Source: Pythium myriotylum (lineage: Eukaryota; Oomycota; Peronosporomycetes; Pythiales; Pythiaceae). From it: 64,000 nucleotides of DNA. The position numbers and the translations under genes were made by a program. Shown one piece after another: positions 42,486-52,836 of the stretch. The notes beneath the pieces were generated by a model. It saw nothing but the letters and a program-made list of their open reading frames with translations, had not been told where the DNA came from and searched no databases. How positions within the stretch are numbered: the first letter of the stretch is position 1; each line of letters begins with the position of its first letter. Where the stretch lies: the NCBI GenBank assembly GCA_023091665.1, contig JALJCQ010000023.1, forward strand, positions 806,001 to 870,000, read 5' to 3'.

Positions 42486-43048
42486 GAATGCCAGGTCGCC
42501 TCCTTCGCGCTTTGCGGGTTGGCGCCGCGTCAGTGAGTGGGTTGCACGAGTCATTGAAATTCGGCAATCAAAAAGACAATACATGCCCTCATATGCCGAT
42601 TGACGGGCGTTTTATCTTGTGGGAGTTTGCGCGCTATGTACGTCCTGGGCAGCAGCTTGAGTGCTCCTCGCGACCTTTGTCTGGCAAGACACTGTGTCCA
42701 GCATTCGTGATGCTTCATACGCTGTGGAACCACCATCCTTGCGCCATACGCCGTATCGCCACAGCTGGCCGTCGGCATCCCTGGGTGATATTCTTCTCAC
42801 GGAGAACTGTGATTTTGCAATCAGCTATTAAATTGATGTCACTTGATCTGGAGGCACTCAGAGAGACCTTCTCCTGCTCTTTCTCCTCCTCCTCCTCTTC
42901 TTCCTCCACCGACAAACTGGGATGGTTCCGATGGCCCCAGCTCTTCGCGCGCACCATGGAGCATCGAGCGCGGACGTTCTACAAAAAAGGTAAGCGACAG
43001 TCACTCATCCTCGAAAGCATGTGGACCCACCAGGACATGGGCTCGCTC
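42486..43048. other. Spacer, no gene recognised
   Basis: About 560 bp after copy 0. A CTCCT/CTTCT-rich run at 42871-42906 is the only low-complexity feature. Confidence 0.4.
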
Positions 43049-44040
43049 ATCCACTCCTACGTTCAAGTTCGTGTCATCCAAAGTCACCGGATACTGCACA
43101 GTTCCATCACCCACTCAGTGCGCACAGTACACACACCTACTGTCTTCCTTCTTTTCACATCCGATAACGCTACCGGTACTGCGTGTGATCATGTCCGACC
43201 GATCCTCATGATAATCGGTCTTCCTCCATCCAACCTCTCTTCTCGACTGTACTGTACTGCACGCCTCTGTCCGCACAACGCCTTGAATGCAATCCGCTGA
43301 GACGGACGGACGGCACAGAGCGCACGCTGTACACGACATGATACTGTATGGTACTGCACCATCCGATCCATCCATCGAGCCGATTTCCTGCGTCGCGAAT
43401 GCCTACGGAGACGATATGACCTGACAACGTCGTCACTTCAAGGTTCATTGCTCCGGCTACCACTCGCTAACACATCCTTCACCCATTGCAGTGTATGATG
43501 TCACCCACTGCCGTGCACAATGCCTCTCGTCATCCTTCGTCCAACTTCGAACACATAAACATTCGTCGTATCTTTTTCCCGTCACGATGTTCCCATTATC
43601 CGCGCAGTTTGGTCTAGTGCGGACTATGGAGCGTGAGTACCGACCGCGGACGATCGTTCTTCATTACACGACGCTCATCCACGAACAAAAACACGTAGAC
43701 CCACCGCATTTCTCAGCTCACACGTACAATACCTCTCCTTATCCGCCGACCGCAATGTGTCGACCTCGACCACAATGAAGGCCATCGCATCTCACCGCCA
43801 TCCGATCTGGCTAGCTGAGCAGCCTAGCGCGAGGCACCGTCCACCGTCCATCGCCGCAGACCAACAAAAACAACTGGTCGTCAAGAAGCGCCCTCGGCTT
43901 ACATGCACACACAGCCACACCTCACCGAGCTTCATCTTCGCTTCTTTCGTCCTCCCCACAACCCAATTTCATCGGCTCCGACAACACACGTCAACGCACT
44001 CTCCAACACAACAGCCACCTCTCCTTCTTACGGAAGCGTC
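43049..44040 (+). repeat. Diverged copy of the gene-A upstream flank, without gene A
   Basis: Several blocks match the region before gene A in the array (49.98-50.58 kb) in the same order. They are GTTCAAGTTCGTGTCATCCA near 43063; CGGAGACGATA plus CACTTCAAGG and GCTCCGGCT near 43406-43460; TGTCACCCACTGC near 43500; and TTCGCTTCTTTCGTCCTC plus CACAACCCAATTTC near 43937-43970, which includes the Inr/FPR region. Where the ATG of gene A should follow (about 44040), the sequence is unrelated. It is a relic of an old unit that has lost its gene. Confidence 0.7.
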
Positions 44041-45266
44041 TAATACAGGTCACATTGTGGGTCAGGTCGGCGTCTTTTCTATGCACACATCCGCTTGGTC
44101 AGGCAACAGGTCACGTCGAGCCACGTGACCAATTCTCACTGTCACTGCCGAGGTCAGACTTTTGACGCCGAAGCAGACTTTCCACAATCGAACAACCAAC
44201 AAACCAATCAAACAAGAACAGGGGTAGACCTGCCGGCCAAGGAGGTCGCGCCCTCCCGAGTGCACGCGTTCGGCTGTGAGTCACGGCAACAGCGCGGCCT
44301 CGAGGAAACGCCCGAGGTCGCGCTCGCGCGTGGCCGAACGTCACCCTGGCCGCGGGTAGCGATGGCGCGACCTCTGTCTAACGCCTTTGTGGGTGGTCGC
44401 GCTTGCGCGAGGCCTTGCACCATCGCCGCCGCACGACCGCTACTGTGCGTGCGCGTTGCGCTTCGTCGTCGGTCACCCGGGAGAGCTGTGCGCGCGACCG
44501 CGGCTGCCCGCATAGCATTTTGAAGCAGCGACTGCAGAGACCGCGGGGCCGTTCGGACGGTCTGTCCACCAACTGGACCGGCGGTCGTGACGCTTCGTGT
44601 CTTGATCGGTTTTTTGGGGGTTGCAGTAGCAGGAGAACTACTAGGATCTACTAAGATGAACTCAATAGACTACACTTACATCATCATCATGCTGCCCACT
44701 GTCGCGCGGGTTGCTCTCGCCTGCGCCGTCACTCGTGCTCGCGTTCCCAGTCTTTTCTGCTTTGAACGTGAGGTCTATTGGATCGCAATTAATGGACTCC
44801 TATAACGTTCCCAGTCTTCGTCCTCTGTCGCATGTGGCTCTTGTTCTCGGTCCACGTCACTGCACCATGCGAGGTTACGCGCCATCAGAGGGCTGCGAAC
44901 TCACACACGTTCGCCGACGGCGAGTCCATGTCGCCAATTCTCACCAAAGCGCCTTCCGCCATTGCGTGCAGTTCCTCGTGCATACGCAATACCTCTTGTT
45001 CGTGACGTAACACATGAATGCAACGTCAGACCTAGCAGTAACGCTGCCAACCGCTTGAGCTCTCCTAAAGGCGGCGCTAACAGTTTCCTCTCGGTGGAGG
45101 GGCATCGCTGCCACGCCGTGTCCAACCAAGGGCAAAAGGCACAAGTACAACAAGGGCGCGGATAGAGGAGGCTTTGGCCCGAGGACAGCAGCTTTAGTTC
45201 CTGCTCCTGCTCCAAATCCGGCGTTGGGGGAGAGGGGGGGATGGGCGGCAGGATCCGAGGGTGCCT
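44041..45266. other. Repeat-rich interval without intact genes
   Basis: About 1.2 kb. It contains one arm of a 28-bp inverted repeat (44761-44788; partner at 45288-45315, one mismatch) and one copy of a direct repeat starting GAACTCAATAGACT (44658-44692; partner at 46069-46106). These flank the RNase H relics and suggest remnants of a transposable element. No coding similarity is seen here. Confidence 0.5.
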
Positions 45267-45500
45267 TCATCGCCATGGTTCATAAACTTGCGATCCAATA
45301 GACCTCACCTTCAAATTCAAAGCCAGAGTCATAGCCTTCAAAGTCAAATCCAAAGTCATAGCCACATTGGCGAGGTGGTCGGCCATCTTGTTGCCTGTCC
45401 GGAGTGTGTACCGGACCGTCACCAGAGCGAGGGAGCTCAGGAGTCGCGTTGTTCGTCGACGGTCTCGATCTAAAAGCCCGGATTTGCAGCTGGTGAGACC
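45267..45500 (-). pseudogene. RNase H relic (fragment)
   Basis: A short open frame ending in the sequence of an RNase H C-terminus, 'LVTVRYTLRTGNKMADHLAN' followed by VAMT, where the D of 'MADHLAN' would be the last catalytic acid. Only this end of the domain is present. This type of RNase H accompanies retroelements common in oomycetes. Confidence 0.55.
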
Positions 45501-45561
45501 GCTAGAAATGTTGTCACCCAGATGCAGAATGAGATCTATTGGATCGCTATCTCCAACATCA

Positions 45562-46022
45562 CGTTGCAATCGGGCTTGTGGTCGTCAGGGGAAGCATCCA
45601 TCGTCTGGAGTTCAGCGGTCTGTCTTGACTCGATGACGCCCAACCAAGCTGCCTTCCAAGGTCTCCTTGCTGGCCTACAGGCCACCCTATCACACCGCCT
45701 CGACCACGTTGAAGTCGGAGGCTACAACGACATTATCCTGCGCCTTCCACGTACGCGACACCCGCCGCGTCGCCCTCACCTGCGTCGTCTCTACGACCAA
45801 GCACGCGCCCACGCCGATCGCCTCGGCATCTGCCGCTGGCACCAACTCCCACGATCGGAGCTCACGTTGACGAACGCGCTGACCATCCACGCGATGAATT
45901 CGCGAGCCAGTGCGCACGCCAATCACCCTACCTCTCTCGACGGCCACTCTGCCCTCCGACATATGCTCGCTACAGACCTGCGTCCGTGGTGGTCCATCCA
46001 GACCGACTACGTTGAGCGTTAG
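45562..46022 (+). pseudogene. RNase H relic (fragment)
   Basis: On the opposite strand from the preceding relic. 'NQAAFQGLLAGLQATL', 'VEVGGYNDIILRLPRTRHPP' and 'HLRRLYDQARAHADRL' match the middle of the same RNase H type. The usual catalytic D of the 'GDS' step is replaced (GGYND), and the C-terminal 'NKMAD' part is missing. It is degenerate. Confidence 0.55.
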
Positions 46023-46511
46023 CAGGTTCTACACCGAGCCTCTCCAGCTATTAGGATTCACACTCGTTGAACTCAATAGACTTCATTTGCATCATCATCA
46101 GGCTTGTGGTGCGTCCCCACCGCCTTTAGAGAACTTTATCCGGACCTTCGATACGATCTCCTGGGAGCAGGTGCAGCGCACTGAGCATGATGGAAGACGC
46201 AAAAGCTTCCGGCAGCAGAATGCCACTCAATGAGAAACCCCTCCCCCATGCTACGACACATGTGGGCCTTTTCCGACCATAAGTGCACGATTCCAGTGAA
46301 GATGACTTGGGAGGCAGCGGAGCTGGGATGATACTAAATAAATATATCGTGTGTAGTTGTGGGCGATATGGCCTTCGCAAGCACACCTATTTAGTATATT
46401 TCTGGGTCTGACCTTCGATGACCGCGGCCCCCACAGGTCACGCCGAGAACATAGAAAAGACTCTGACCTGACCACAAAATTGACCTGTTTTAGTCGCAAC
46501 CCCTTCTTACC
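46023..46511. other. Left flank of the array
   Basis: About 490 bp unlike the region upstream of the other A copies. A 10-bp perfect inverted repeat (ATACTAAATA at 46331-46340, TATTTAGTAT at 46388-46397) could form a hairpin. A copy of the GAACTCAATAGAC direct repeat lies at 46069-46106. No gene is seen. Confidence 0.45.
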
Positions 46512-47101
46512 ATGAACCTCGTCGTCACCGTCGCCACCATCGCTCTGTCGCCACCATCGCTGCCATTGCCCTCGGCCTCGATTCCGCCTCCGCGCAACTC
46601 GAAACCAAGTACTTCATGGAAGAACCGGCCGATATTCGGTCTCCACCGCAGGTGCTCGGTGGCGCTGACGACAAGCCTGTCTTCAAGAGCTACGCGGGAT
46701 ACAGTCTCGACGTCGGCATGGCCAACAGCACGTCCGCAAGCCATCGTCAACTGCAAGAGGCCGAAATCGCCGTCGCCGCCTTCCAGGTCGCGGCCGCTGC
46801 CGCTCCCATCATCGCTCAGATCTTCAAGGGAACCGTAAAAGACTGCCAGCAGCTCGCTTGCTGGATTTCTACCAACTCTCACACCTGTGCACTCGCCGTC
46901 GCCGAGAAGGTGCAGGCCGACATCACCCAGGGCCGTGACCGATACGCGTACGAGAGCATCCAGTCGAACGGCATGTGGGTGCGCTACTGGCGCACCAAGT
47001 TCGAGCCGGCGGACCGCGGCAACATCGCCACGGGCAAGTGCACCAACGGCTCGCCCTTCACCGTGACCAACTGCCAGTCCACGGGCCGTGTGCAGTGCTA
47101 G
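46512..47101 (+). pseudogene. Gene A, unit 1: scrambled 5' end
   Basis: From the MEEPAD codon (46616) to the TAG stop at 47101 it is the same as the other copies. The start differs: the ATG at 46512 is followed by ~33 nt of a diverged gene-A beginning, then the sequence restarts at CTGTCGCCACCATCGCT. Compared with other copies the start-to-MEEPAD distance is 104 instead of 87 nt, so 17 extra bases put the signal peptide out of frame. The upstream flank is also unlike the others. Unless translation starts at 46616 (which would give a non-secreted product), this copy is broken. Confidence 0.85.
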
Positions 47102-47272
47102 GCGAACACGCGCGAAACGGAAGCGATAACAGTAATGGGGAACAGCAAACAGAAAGGATATGGAAATGGATCGTAAGCACAAACACGACAGGCGGCTCCC
47201 CAGTCGACTGTCACATCGAGAAGACGCAGTGGTCCAGAGATTTATATGCATGGGCTCCCTCCCGTTCTTACT

Positions 47273-47278
47273 CAATAA
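47273..47278 (+). terminator. AATAAA polyadenylation signal of gene A
   Basis: A canonical AATAAA lies 172 nt after the gene-A stop in unit 1 and at the same place in every unit (about 51330, 55401, 59466 and 63545). Confidence 0.5.
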
Positions 47279-47670
47279 AATTCCATTCGATTTCGATGCG
47301 GAGTCCTTGCCATGCCCAGTTAATGATGGCGATGCCACATCACTCTCGTCCGGTCACTACGGCTTCCGATGATAGTTGGGTGCGTCAATATCGGGAAAGC
47401 TTACACATACAGATCGTCCTAATCGTTTCGGAGCCCCTAGCTACCCAATCGTAGTCGCGCCTCTTGGAACCACATACTGTACACAAAAACTCCACGCAAC
47501 ACATGGGGTGGGACCACCAGGATTTCAGTGTGCAGAACGAAGTGGGCTGGGTTGAGGTGTTCCCGTCTCACTCTCATCCAAGTCGTTGTGAGACAGTGTC
47601 ACAGATGCACATAGACGCGTCACGTACACTCGTTTGCAAGATCCAGGCTGCATAAAAGAGACACACCTCA

Positions 47671-48001
47671 GAACGTCAGAACGTCAGAACGTCAGAACTC
47701 TGTGCTCGAACACCTACCTACCTACCTACCTATCCCGGATACAGCTGAACGCTGAACTGTACCTCCGGACTACCAAGGCCTCAAGGTGGGACCTCCTCAC
47801 AGCCATCTGAACAGGTCGAAACGAGACTCGACACCGGAGACTGGAGATTTGGGATTGGACACTCGGCTCTCGGCTCTTGGCTCTCGGCTCTCGGCTCTCG
47901 GCTCTCGGCTCTCGGTCCTTGGCACTCCAGTCCAGCGTCTAGCGACTATTACGTCTACAATCTAGAGTCTAGAGTCTAGAGTCTAGAGTCTAGTGTCTAG
48001 A
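47671..48001. repeat. Minisatellite cluster in the A-B spacer (unit 1)
   Basis: Four different short tandem repeats stand in a row: GAACGTCA x3 (x4 in units 3-5), CCTA x5, (C)TCGGCT about x8, and TCTAGAG x4-5. They account for the length differences between units. Units 1 and 3 read GTCCAGCGTCTAGCGACTAT before the TCTAGAG block, while units 2 and 4 read GTCCAGCTTCCAGCGTCTAT. Equivalent clusters start near 51728, 55799, 59864 and 63943. Confidence 0.95.
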
Positions 48002-48255
48002 TGACGGGGTCACAGACAGCGTGTAAACTGGGATCAACCTCATTCGAAGCAAACCCTGCTTGTATTCATAGTTTTAATCATATGAAAGCGTCATGTAGCG
48101 TTAACCGAGAACGTTGTCAGTGGTAGCGCTGCGTTCTCTCGTCGTTTCCTCTTTTGCATCGTGCGAGGTACCCAACTACTCAGAAAGACCCAAAGATACG
48201 AGTGAGGCCAACACAACCGCGACCACGCCCCCATGCGTGACCGAGTCCGCTCCAC

Positions 48256-48765
48256 TTAGCAGTACACCTTGCCCGTCTCCTGGCAGTTGGACACCACAAA
48301 GTGAGACCCGCCGCCGCACTTGCCGTCCGCCACGGCGCCACGGTCCGGGGGCGTGAACTGCGTGCGCCAGTACCGCACCCACATGCCACTAGACGTCGAG
48401 CTATCGACGGCAAACGAGTTGCGGCCTTTGGTGAGCTCGCGCTGGACCTGGTTGGCGGCCGCGAACTGGCAGTCGTAGTTGGGCGCCGCCACCCAGCACG
48501 CCAGCTGGTGGCACTCCTTGCCACTACCGAACATGCCGGCCAGCAACGGAGCCACCGACTGCGCGATCGTGAACACCGAGATCGTCGCGTCCGCCGCTTG
48601 GCCAGGGGTCACGCCAGCGTTCGCTCGGAGCGCGCGGTCGGCGTTAGTGGTGTCCGTGTAGGTGTCGGCTCCTGTCGTGAGGTCGGCCGTCTGAGCGAGC
48701 ACGATCGAGCTGGTGGTCGTGGCGAGGGTAGCGACGGCGCAGAGAGCGGCGGTGGAGAACTTCAT
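48256..48765 (-). CDS. Gene B, unit 1: secreted six-Cys protein
   Basis: An intronless 169-aa protein. Residues 1-24 are a signal peptide (MKFSTAALCAVATLAT... ending LA). A threonine-rich stretch is followed by RALR at 44-47, an RxLR-type tetrapeptide in the position used by oomycete effectors, then a hydrophobic helix (about 60-80, ATISVFTIAQSVAPLLAGMF) and a C-terminal domain with cysteines at 85, 90, 99, 150, 161 and 169. 'GMWVRYWRTQFTPPDRG' is its core motif. Cys spacing is identical to gene A, so the two are paralogs. The ATG at 48765 is chosen because it starts the signal peptide; a frame extension to 48897 does not. It is convergent with gene A. The function is unknown; a secreted effector or membrane-active protein is possible. 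Confidence 0.9.
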   Translation of the reverse strand: MKFSTAALCAVATLATTTSSIVLAQTADLTTGADTYTDTTNADRALRANAGVTPGQAADATISVFTIAQSVAPLLAGMFGSGKECHQLACWVAAPNYDCQFAAANQVQRELTKGRNSFAVDSSTSSGMWVRYWRTQFTPPDRGAVADGKCGGGSHFVVSNCQETGKVYC

Positions 48766-48822
48766 GTTGGTAGTGAGTGCTGCTGGTGGTAAGCGTTCCT
48801 CTTGTGGACTGGAGATGTCGAA

Positions 48823-48850
48823 GGCAAATTCGGTTGTGGGAAATGATCTC
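48823..48850 (-). promoter_or_regulatory. Inr + FPR-like core promoter of gene B
   Basis: On the minus strand GATCATTTCCCACAA (Inr type TCATTTC) is followed by GAATTTGCC (FPR type MWTTTNC), about 60-85 nt before the ATG. The same sequence occurs at 52894-52921, 56959-56986 and 61038-61065. Confidence 0.5.
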
Positions 48851-50492
48851 GTGCAGGTTCGGCTCGGTGGCTGACTCCCGCGCTTCGATACCTCCACGCT
48901 TGAATGCCAGCGACCGATAGCAACAACACTTGGTGCGTATTGCCCAGTGCCGGAACAAAGCAGCGTAGAAGGAGGGAGAAAGAAAAAGAGAGAGAGGGAA
49001 AAAAGGGGACGATGATCATGATGATGATGATGTGCTAGGTCGTTGCTTGAACATTGTGCGACAGCTCCGAACCAAAGTCATCCACTCCACTCCACGCCAC
49101 ATCACGTCAAGCCACCATTGACCAATTTGGCTCAACCAAGCTGAACCATCCATGGGTGGTTCTTCAACGTATCCGACTGGTGCATTCTTGGTGGATTTCA
49201 TCGCCACGAATCAACACAAGACAATACCTTGTTTGTCACCACCAGTGTGTGGAGACAAAAACAAAGACAACGATAGAAATAGAAATAGAGACCCAAACCC
49301 AGGCTTGCTGCCTCCTTCCCTTGAGCTTGATGGTCGGCTCCCAGACTGTCCACTTCCACGTCGGACGAGGTCGATCGACCCATCCAATCAAGAGTGCGTC
49401 CGTCTTCATGCAGTCTCTTCTCGGAACCATATGGCTCAATCACTGAGACGAGGGTCAGTCACCCTCCTCCTGAGGGTGAGACCATCCAGAGACATGAGGT
49501 GTGCAGTTCGTGGAGTGTCTCCCACTCCGCCTTCACAGACATAGAGCTCTCACTCTCAGCCACGAGAGGCTCCGAGCCCGTACGCAATCGAGACCGTCTC
49601 CACGGCCGTCTTCAATTACGATGTGGTATTCACGTTCGACGCTACCAATATACCTCTGCATCAATATATTCAAGTTCTCTCTCTATCTATCCATCTCTAT
49701 CTCTCTGACGCACTCACACGCGTACCCCACGCACAGTCACTGCAGATGAGGGATGACTCAGTACGTCCTACCCATCGCTTGCTCACTCGCCATTATCTCT
49801 CGCAGTCCCAGTGAATAAACTCCTACGGTCTAGTTTCGATGAGTCGGAACATGATTGCCGTCACACACACAACCTCCATAGTAATCACAAACTCCACAAG
49901 TGCGAATGTGGGTCCTTTGTCCGCCAAAATCCATCCCTTTCTCCATGCGCGTCGAGTCGTGTCACAGGGATGGACTTGTTCATCCTAAAAAAAACTCCTG
50001 GGTTCAAGTTCGTGTCATCCATGGTCAACTGGTGTTGAACAATCCCATCTCATACTTGCTGCACGCAGTGTTGCAACATACCGTACATCAGTACATCTGT
50101 CGTGATGATCACCCTGTCTTCAAATCCTTTCGGAGACGATAACGATAACGACGACACTTCAAGGTCCCGAGATCTTCAAGAAAGGTCATCGCTCCGGCTC
50201 AGATCTTCCAGCACATCCGTCACCTGTCACCCACTGCAGTACTTGATGGCTCTCTTCATCCTCCACTCGGTTACAAAGGAACGAACCGCGCTTCTCAATG
50301 CACGCGTACGCGTACGGTACCGTCCTCATCCACCCGACACAACGAAAAGCAAGTGCAGCTCGCCACCATCCAGTCTGGCTAATGTGAGACACCACCCACC
50401 TTCCAATAACACGAAAAAGTCATCGCCGACTGATCTCGGCCTGTATCCGTAGCCGCGCCCCACGGAATCTCCTCTTCGCTTCTTTTTGTCCT
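48851..50492. other. Divergent B-A spacer, unit 1/2
   Basis: The start-to-start distance is exactly 1821 bp in each unit. It carries GATGATGAT and CTCTCTATCTATC runs and many short open frames (up to 130 codons) repeated in every unit. None has a signal peptide, domain or family resemblance, so I do not call a third gene. Equivalent spacers are 52922-54563, 56987-58628 and 61066-62707. Confidence 0.6.
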
Positions 50493-50508
50493 CCTCACAA
50501 CTCAATTT
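50493..50508 (+). promoter_or_regulatory. Inr/FPR-like core promoter of gene A
   Basis: CCTCACAACTCAATTT matches 12 of 16 positions of the oomycete core element, with an intact CAATTT FPR part, 78-93 nt before the ATG. Copies are at 54564-54579, 58629-58644 and 62708-62723. It is missing in unit 1, whose upstream flank is different. Confidence 0.5.
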
Positions 50509-50585
50509 CGTCGGTTCCAACAACCACACCCCAACACACCCCACCCTCCCAGCACAACCACCACCCCTCCTTCCCGTCATCCACC

Positions 50586-51158
50586 ATGAAGCTCATCGCC
50601 ACTGTCGCCACCATCGCTGCCATTGCCCTCGGCCTCGATTCCGCCTCCGCGCAACTCGAAACCAAGTACTTCATGGAAGAACCGGCCGATATTCGGTCTC
50701 CACCGCAGGTGCTCGGTGGCGCTGACGACAAGCCTGTCTTCAAGAGCTACGCGGGATACAGTCTCGACGTCGGCATGGCCAACAGCACGTCCGCAAGCCA
50801 TCGTCAACTGCAAGAGGCCGAAATCGCCGTCGCCGCCTTCCAGGTCGCGGCCGCTGCCGCTCCCATCATCGCTCAGATCTTCAAGGGAACCGTAAAAGAC
50901 TGCCAGCAGCTCGCTTGCTGGATTTCTACCAACTCTCACACCTGTGCACTCGCCGTCGCCGAGAAGGTGCAGGCCGACATCACCCAGGGCCGTGACCGAT
51001 ACGCGTACGAGAGCATCCAGTCGAACGGCATGTGGGTGCGCTACTGGCGCACCAAGTTCGAGCCGGCGGACCGCGGCAACATCGCCACGGGCAAGTGCAC
51101 CAACGGCTCGCCCTTCACCGTGACCAACTGCCAGTCCACGGGCCGTGTGCAGTGCTAG
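50586..51158 (+). CDS. Gene A, unit 2: secreted six-Cys protein
   Basis: An intronless 190-aa protein. The signal peptide is residues 1-22 (MKLIATVATIAAIALG...ASA). An acidic pro-like stretch (EEPADIRSPPQVLGG) and one N-glycosylation site (N66-S-T) follow. RQLQ lies at 73-76, where gene B has RALR. A hydrophobic Ala/Val/Ile helix spans about 79-99, ending IIAQIF, and the C-terminal domain has cysteines at 106, 111, 120, 171, 182 and 190, the last residue. Core motifs are 'CQQLACWIST' and 'GMWVRYWRTKFEPADRG'. There are no other membrane spans. I do not recognise the family. Six evenly paired cysteines plus a preceding amphipathic helix suggest a compact extracellular domain that may meet membranes or host targets; this is inference. 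Confidence 0.92.
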   Translation: MKLIATVATIAAIALGLDSASAQLETKYFMEEPADIRSPPQVLGGADDKPVFKSYAGYSLDVGMANSTSASHRQLQEAEIAVAAFQVAAAAAPIIAQIFKGTVKDCQQLACWISTNSHTCALAVAEKVQADITQGRDRYAYESIQSNGMWVRYWRTKFEPADRGNIATGKCTNGSPFTVTNCQSTGRVQC

Positions 51159-52326
51159 GCGAACACGCGCGAAACGGAAGCGATAACAGTAATGGGGAAC
51201 AGCAAACAGAAAGGATATGGAAATGGATCGTAAGCACAAACACGACAGGCGGCTCCCCAGTCGACTGTCACATCGAGAAGACGCAGTGGTCCAGAGATTT
51301 ATATGCATGGGCTCCCTCCCGTTCTTACTCAATAAAATTCCATTCGATTTCGATGCGGAGTCCTTGCCATGCCCAGTTAATGATGGCGATGCCACATCAC
51401 TCTCGTCCGGTCACTACGGCTTCCGATGATAGTTGGGTGCGTCAATATCGGGAAAGCTTACACATACAGATCGTCCTAATCGTTTCGGAGCCCCTAGCTA
51501 CCCAATCGTAGTCGCGCCTCTTGGAACCACATACTGTACACAAAAACTCCACGCAACACATGGGGTGGGACCACCAGGATTTCAGTGTGCAGAACGAAGT
51601 GGGCTGGGTTGAGGTGTTCCCGTCTCACTCTCATCCAAGTCGTTGTGAGACAGTGTCACAGATGCACATAGACGCGTCACGTACACTCGTTTGCAAGATC
51701 CAGGCTGCATAAAAGAGACACACCTCAGAACGTCAGAACGTCAGAACGTCAGAACTCTGTGCTCGAACACCTACCTACCTACCTACCTATCCCGGATACA
51801 GCTGAACGCTGAACTGTACCTCCGGACTACCAAGGCCTCAAGGTGGGACCTCCTCACAGCCATCTGAACAGGTCGAAACGAGACTCGACACCGGAGACTG
51901 GAGATTTGGGATTGGACACTCGGCTCTCGGCTCTTGGCTCTCGGCTCTCGGCTCTCGGCTCTCGGCTCTCGGCTCTCGGCTCTCGGCTCTCGGTCCTTGG
52001 CACTCCAGTCCAGCTTCCAGCGTCTATCACGTCTACAATCTAGAGTCTAGAGTCTAGAGTCTAGTGTCTAGATGACGGGGTCACAGACAGCGTGTAAACT
52101 GGGATCAACCTCATTCGAAGCAAACCCTGCTTGTATTCATAGTTTTAATCATATGAAAGCGTCATGTAGCGTTAACCGAGAACGTTGTCAGTGGTAGCGC
52201 TGCGTTCTCTCGTCGTTTCCTCTTTTGCATCGTGCGAGGTACCCAACTACTCAGAAAGACCCAAAGATACGAGTGAGGCCAACACAACCGCGACCACGCC
52301 CCCATGCGTGACCGAGTCCGCTCCAC

Positions 52327-52836
52327 TTAGCAGTACACCTTGCCCGTCTCCTGGCAGTTGGACACCACAAAGTGAGACCCGCCGCCGCACTTGCCGTCCG
52401 CCACGGCGCCACGGTCCGGGGGCGTGAACTGCGTGCGCCAGTACCGCACCCACATGCCACTAGACGTCGAGCTATCGACGGCAAACGAGTTGCGGCCTTT
52501 GGTGAGCTCGCGCTGGACCTGGTTGGCGGCCGCGAACTGGCAGTCGTAGTTGGGCGCCGCCACCCAGCACGCCAGCTGGTGGCACTCCTTGCCACTACCG
52601 AACATGCCGGCCAGCAACGGAGCCACCGACTGCGCGATCGTGAACACCGAGATCGTCGCGTCCGCCGCTTGGCCAGGGGTCACGCCAGCGTTCGCTCGGA
52701 GCGCGCGGTCGGCGTTAGTGGTGTCCGTGTAGGTGTCGGCTCCTGTCGTGAGGTCGGCCGTCTGAGCGAGCACGATCGAGCTGGTGGTCGTGGCGAGGGT
52801 AGCGACGGCGCAGAGAGCGGCGGTGGAGAACTTCAT
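52327..52836 (-). CDS. Gene B, unit 2
   Basis: The protein is identical over all 169 residues to gene B of unit 1, including the signal peptide, RALR and six cysteines. Its stop lies 1169 bp from the stop of gene A in the same unit; the extra 14 bp against unit 1 come from the minisatellites. Confidence 0.9.
   Translation of the reverse strand: MKFSTAALCAVATLATTTSSIVLAQTADLTTGADTYTDTTNADRALRANAGVTPGQAADATISVFTIAQSVAPLLAGMFGSGKECHQLACWVAAPNYDCQFAAANQVQRELTKGRNSFAVDSSTSSGMWVRYWRTQFTPPDRGAVADGKCGGGSHFVVSNCQETGKVYC

Noticed and set aside
49054..49544. 130-codon frames in the B-A spacer, repeated in every unit
   Set aside because: Repetition only reflects the array; overlapping frames on both strands look alike and none has a signal peptide or domain, so a third gene is not supported.
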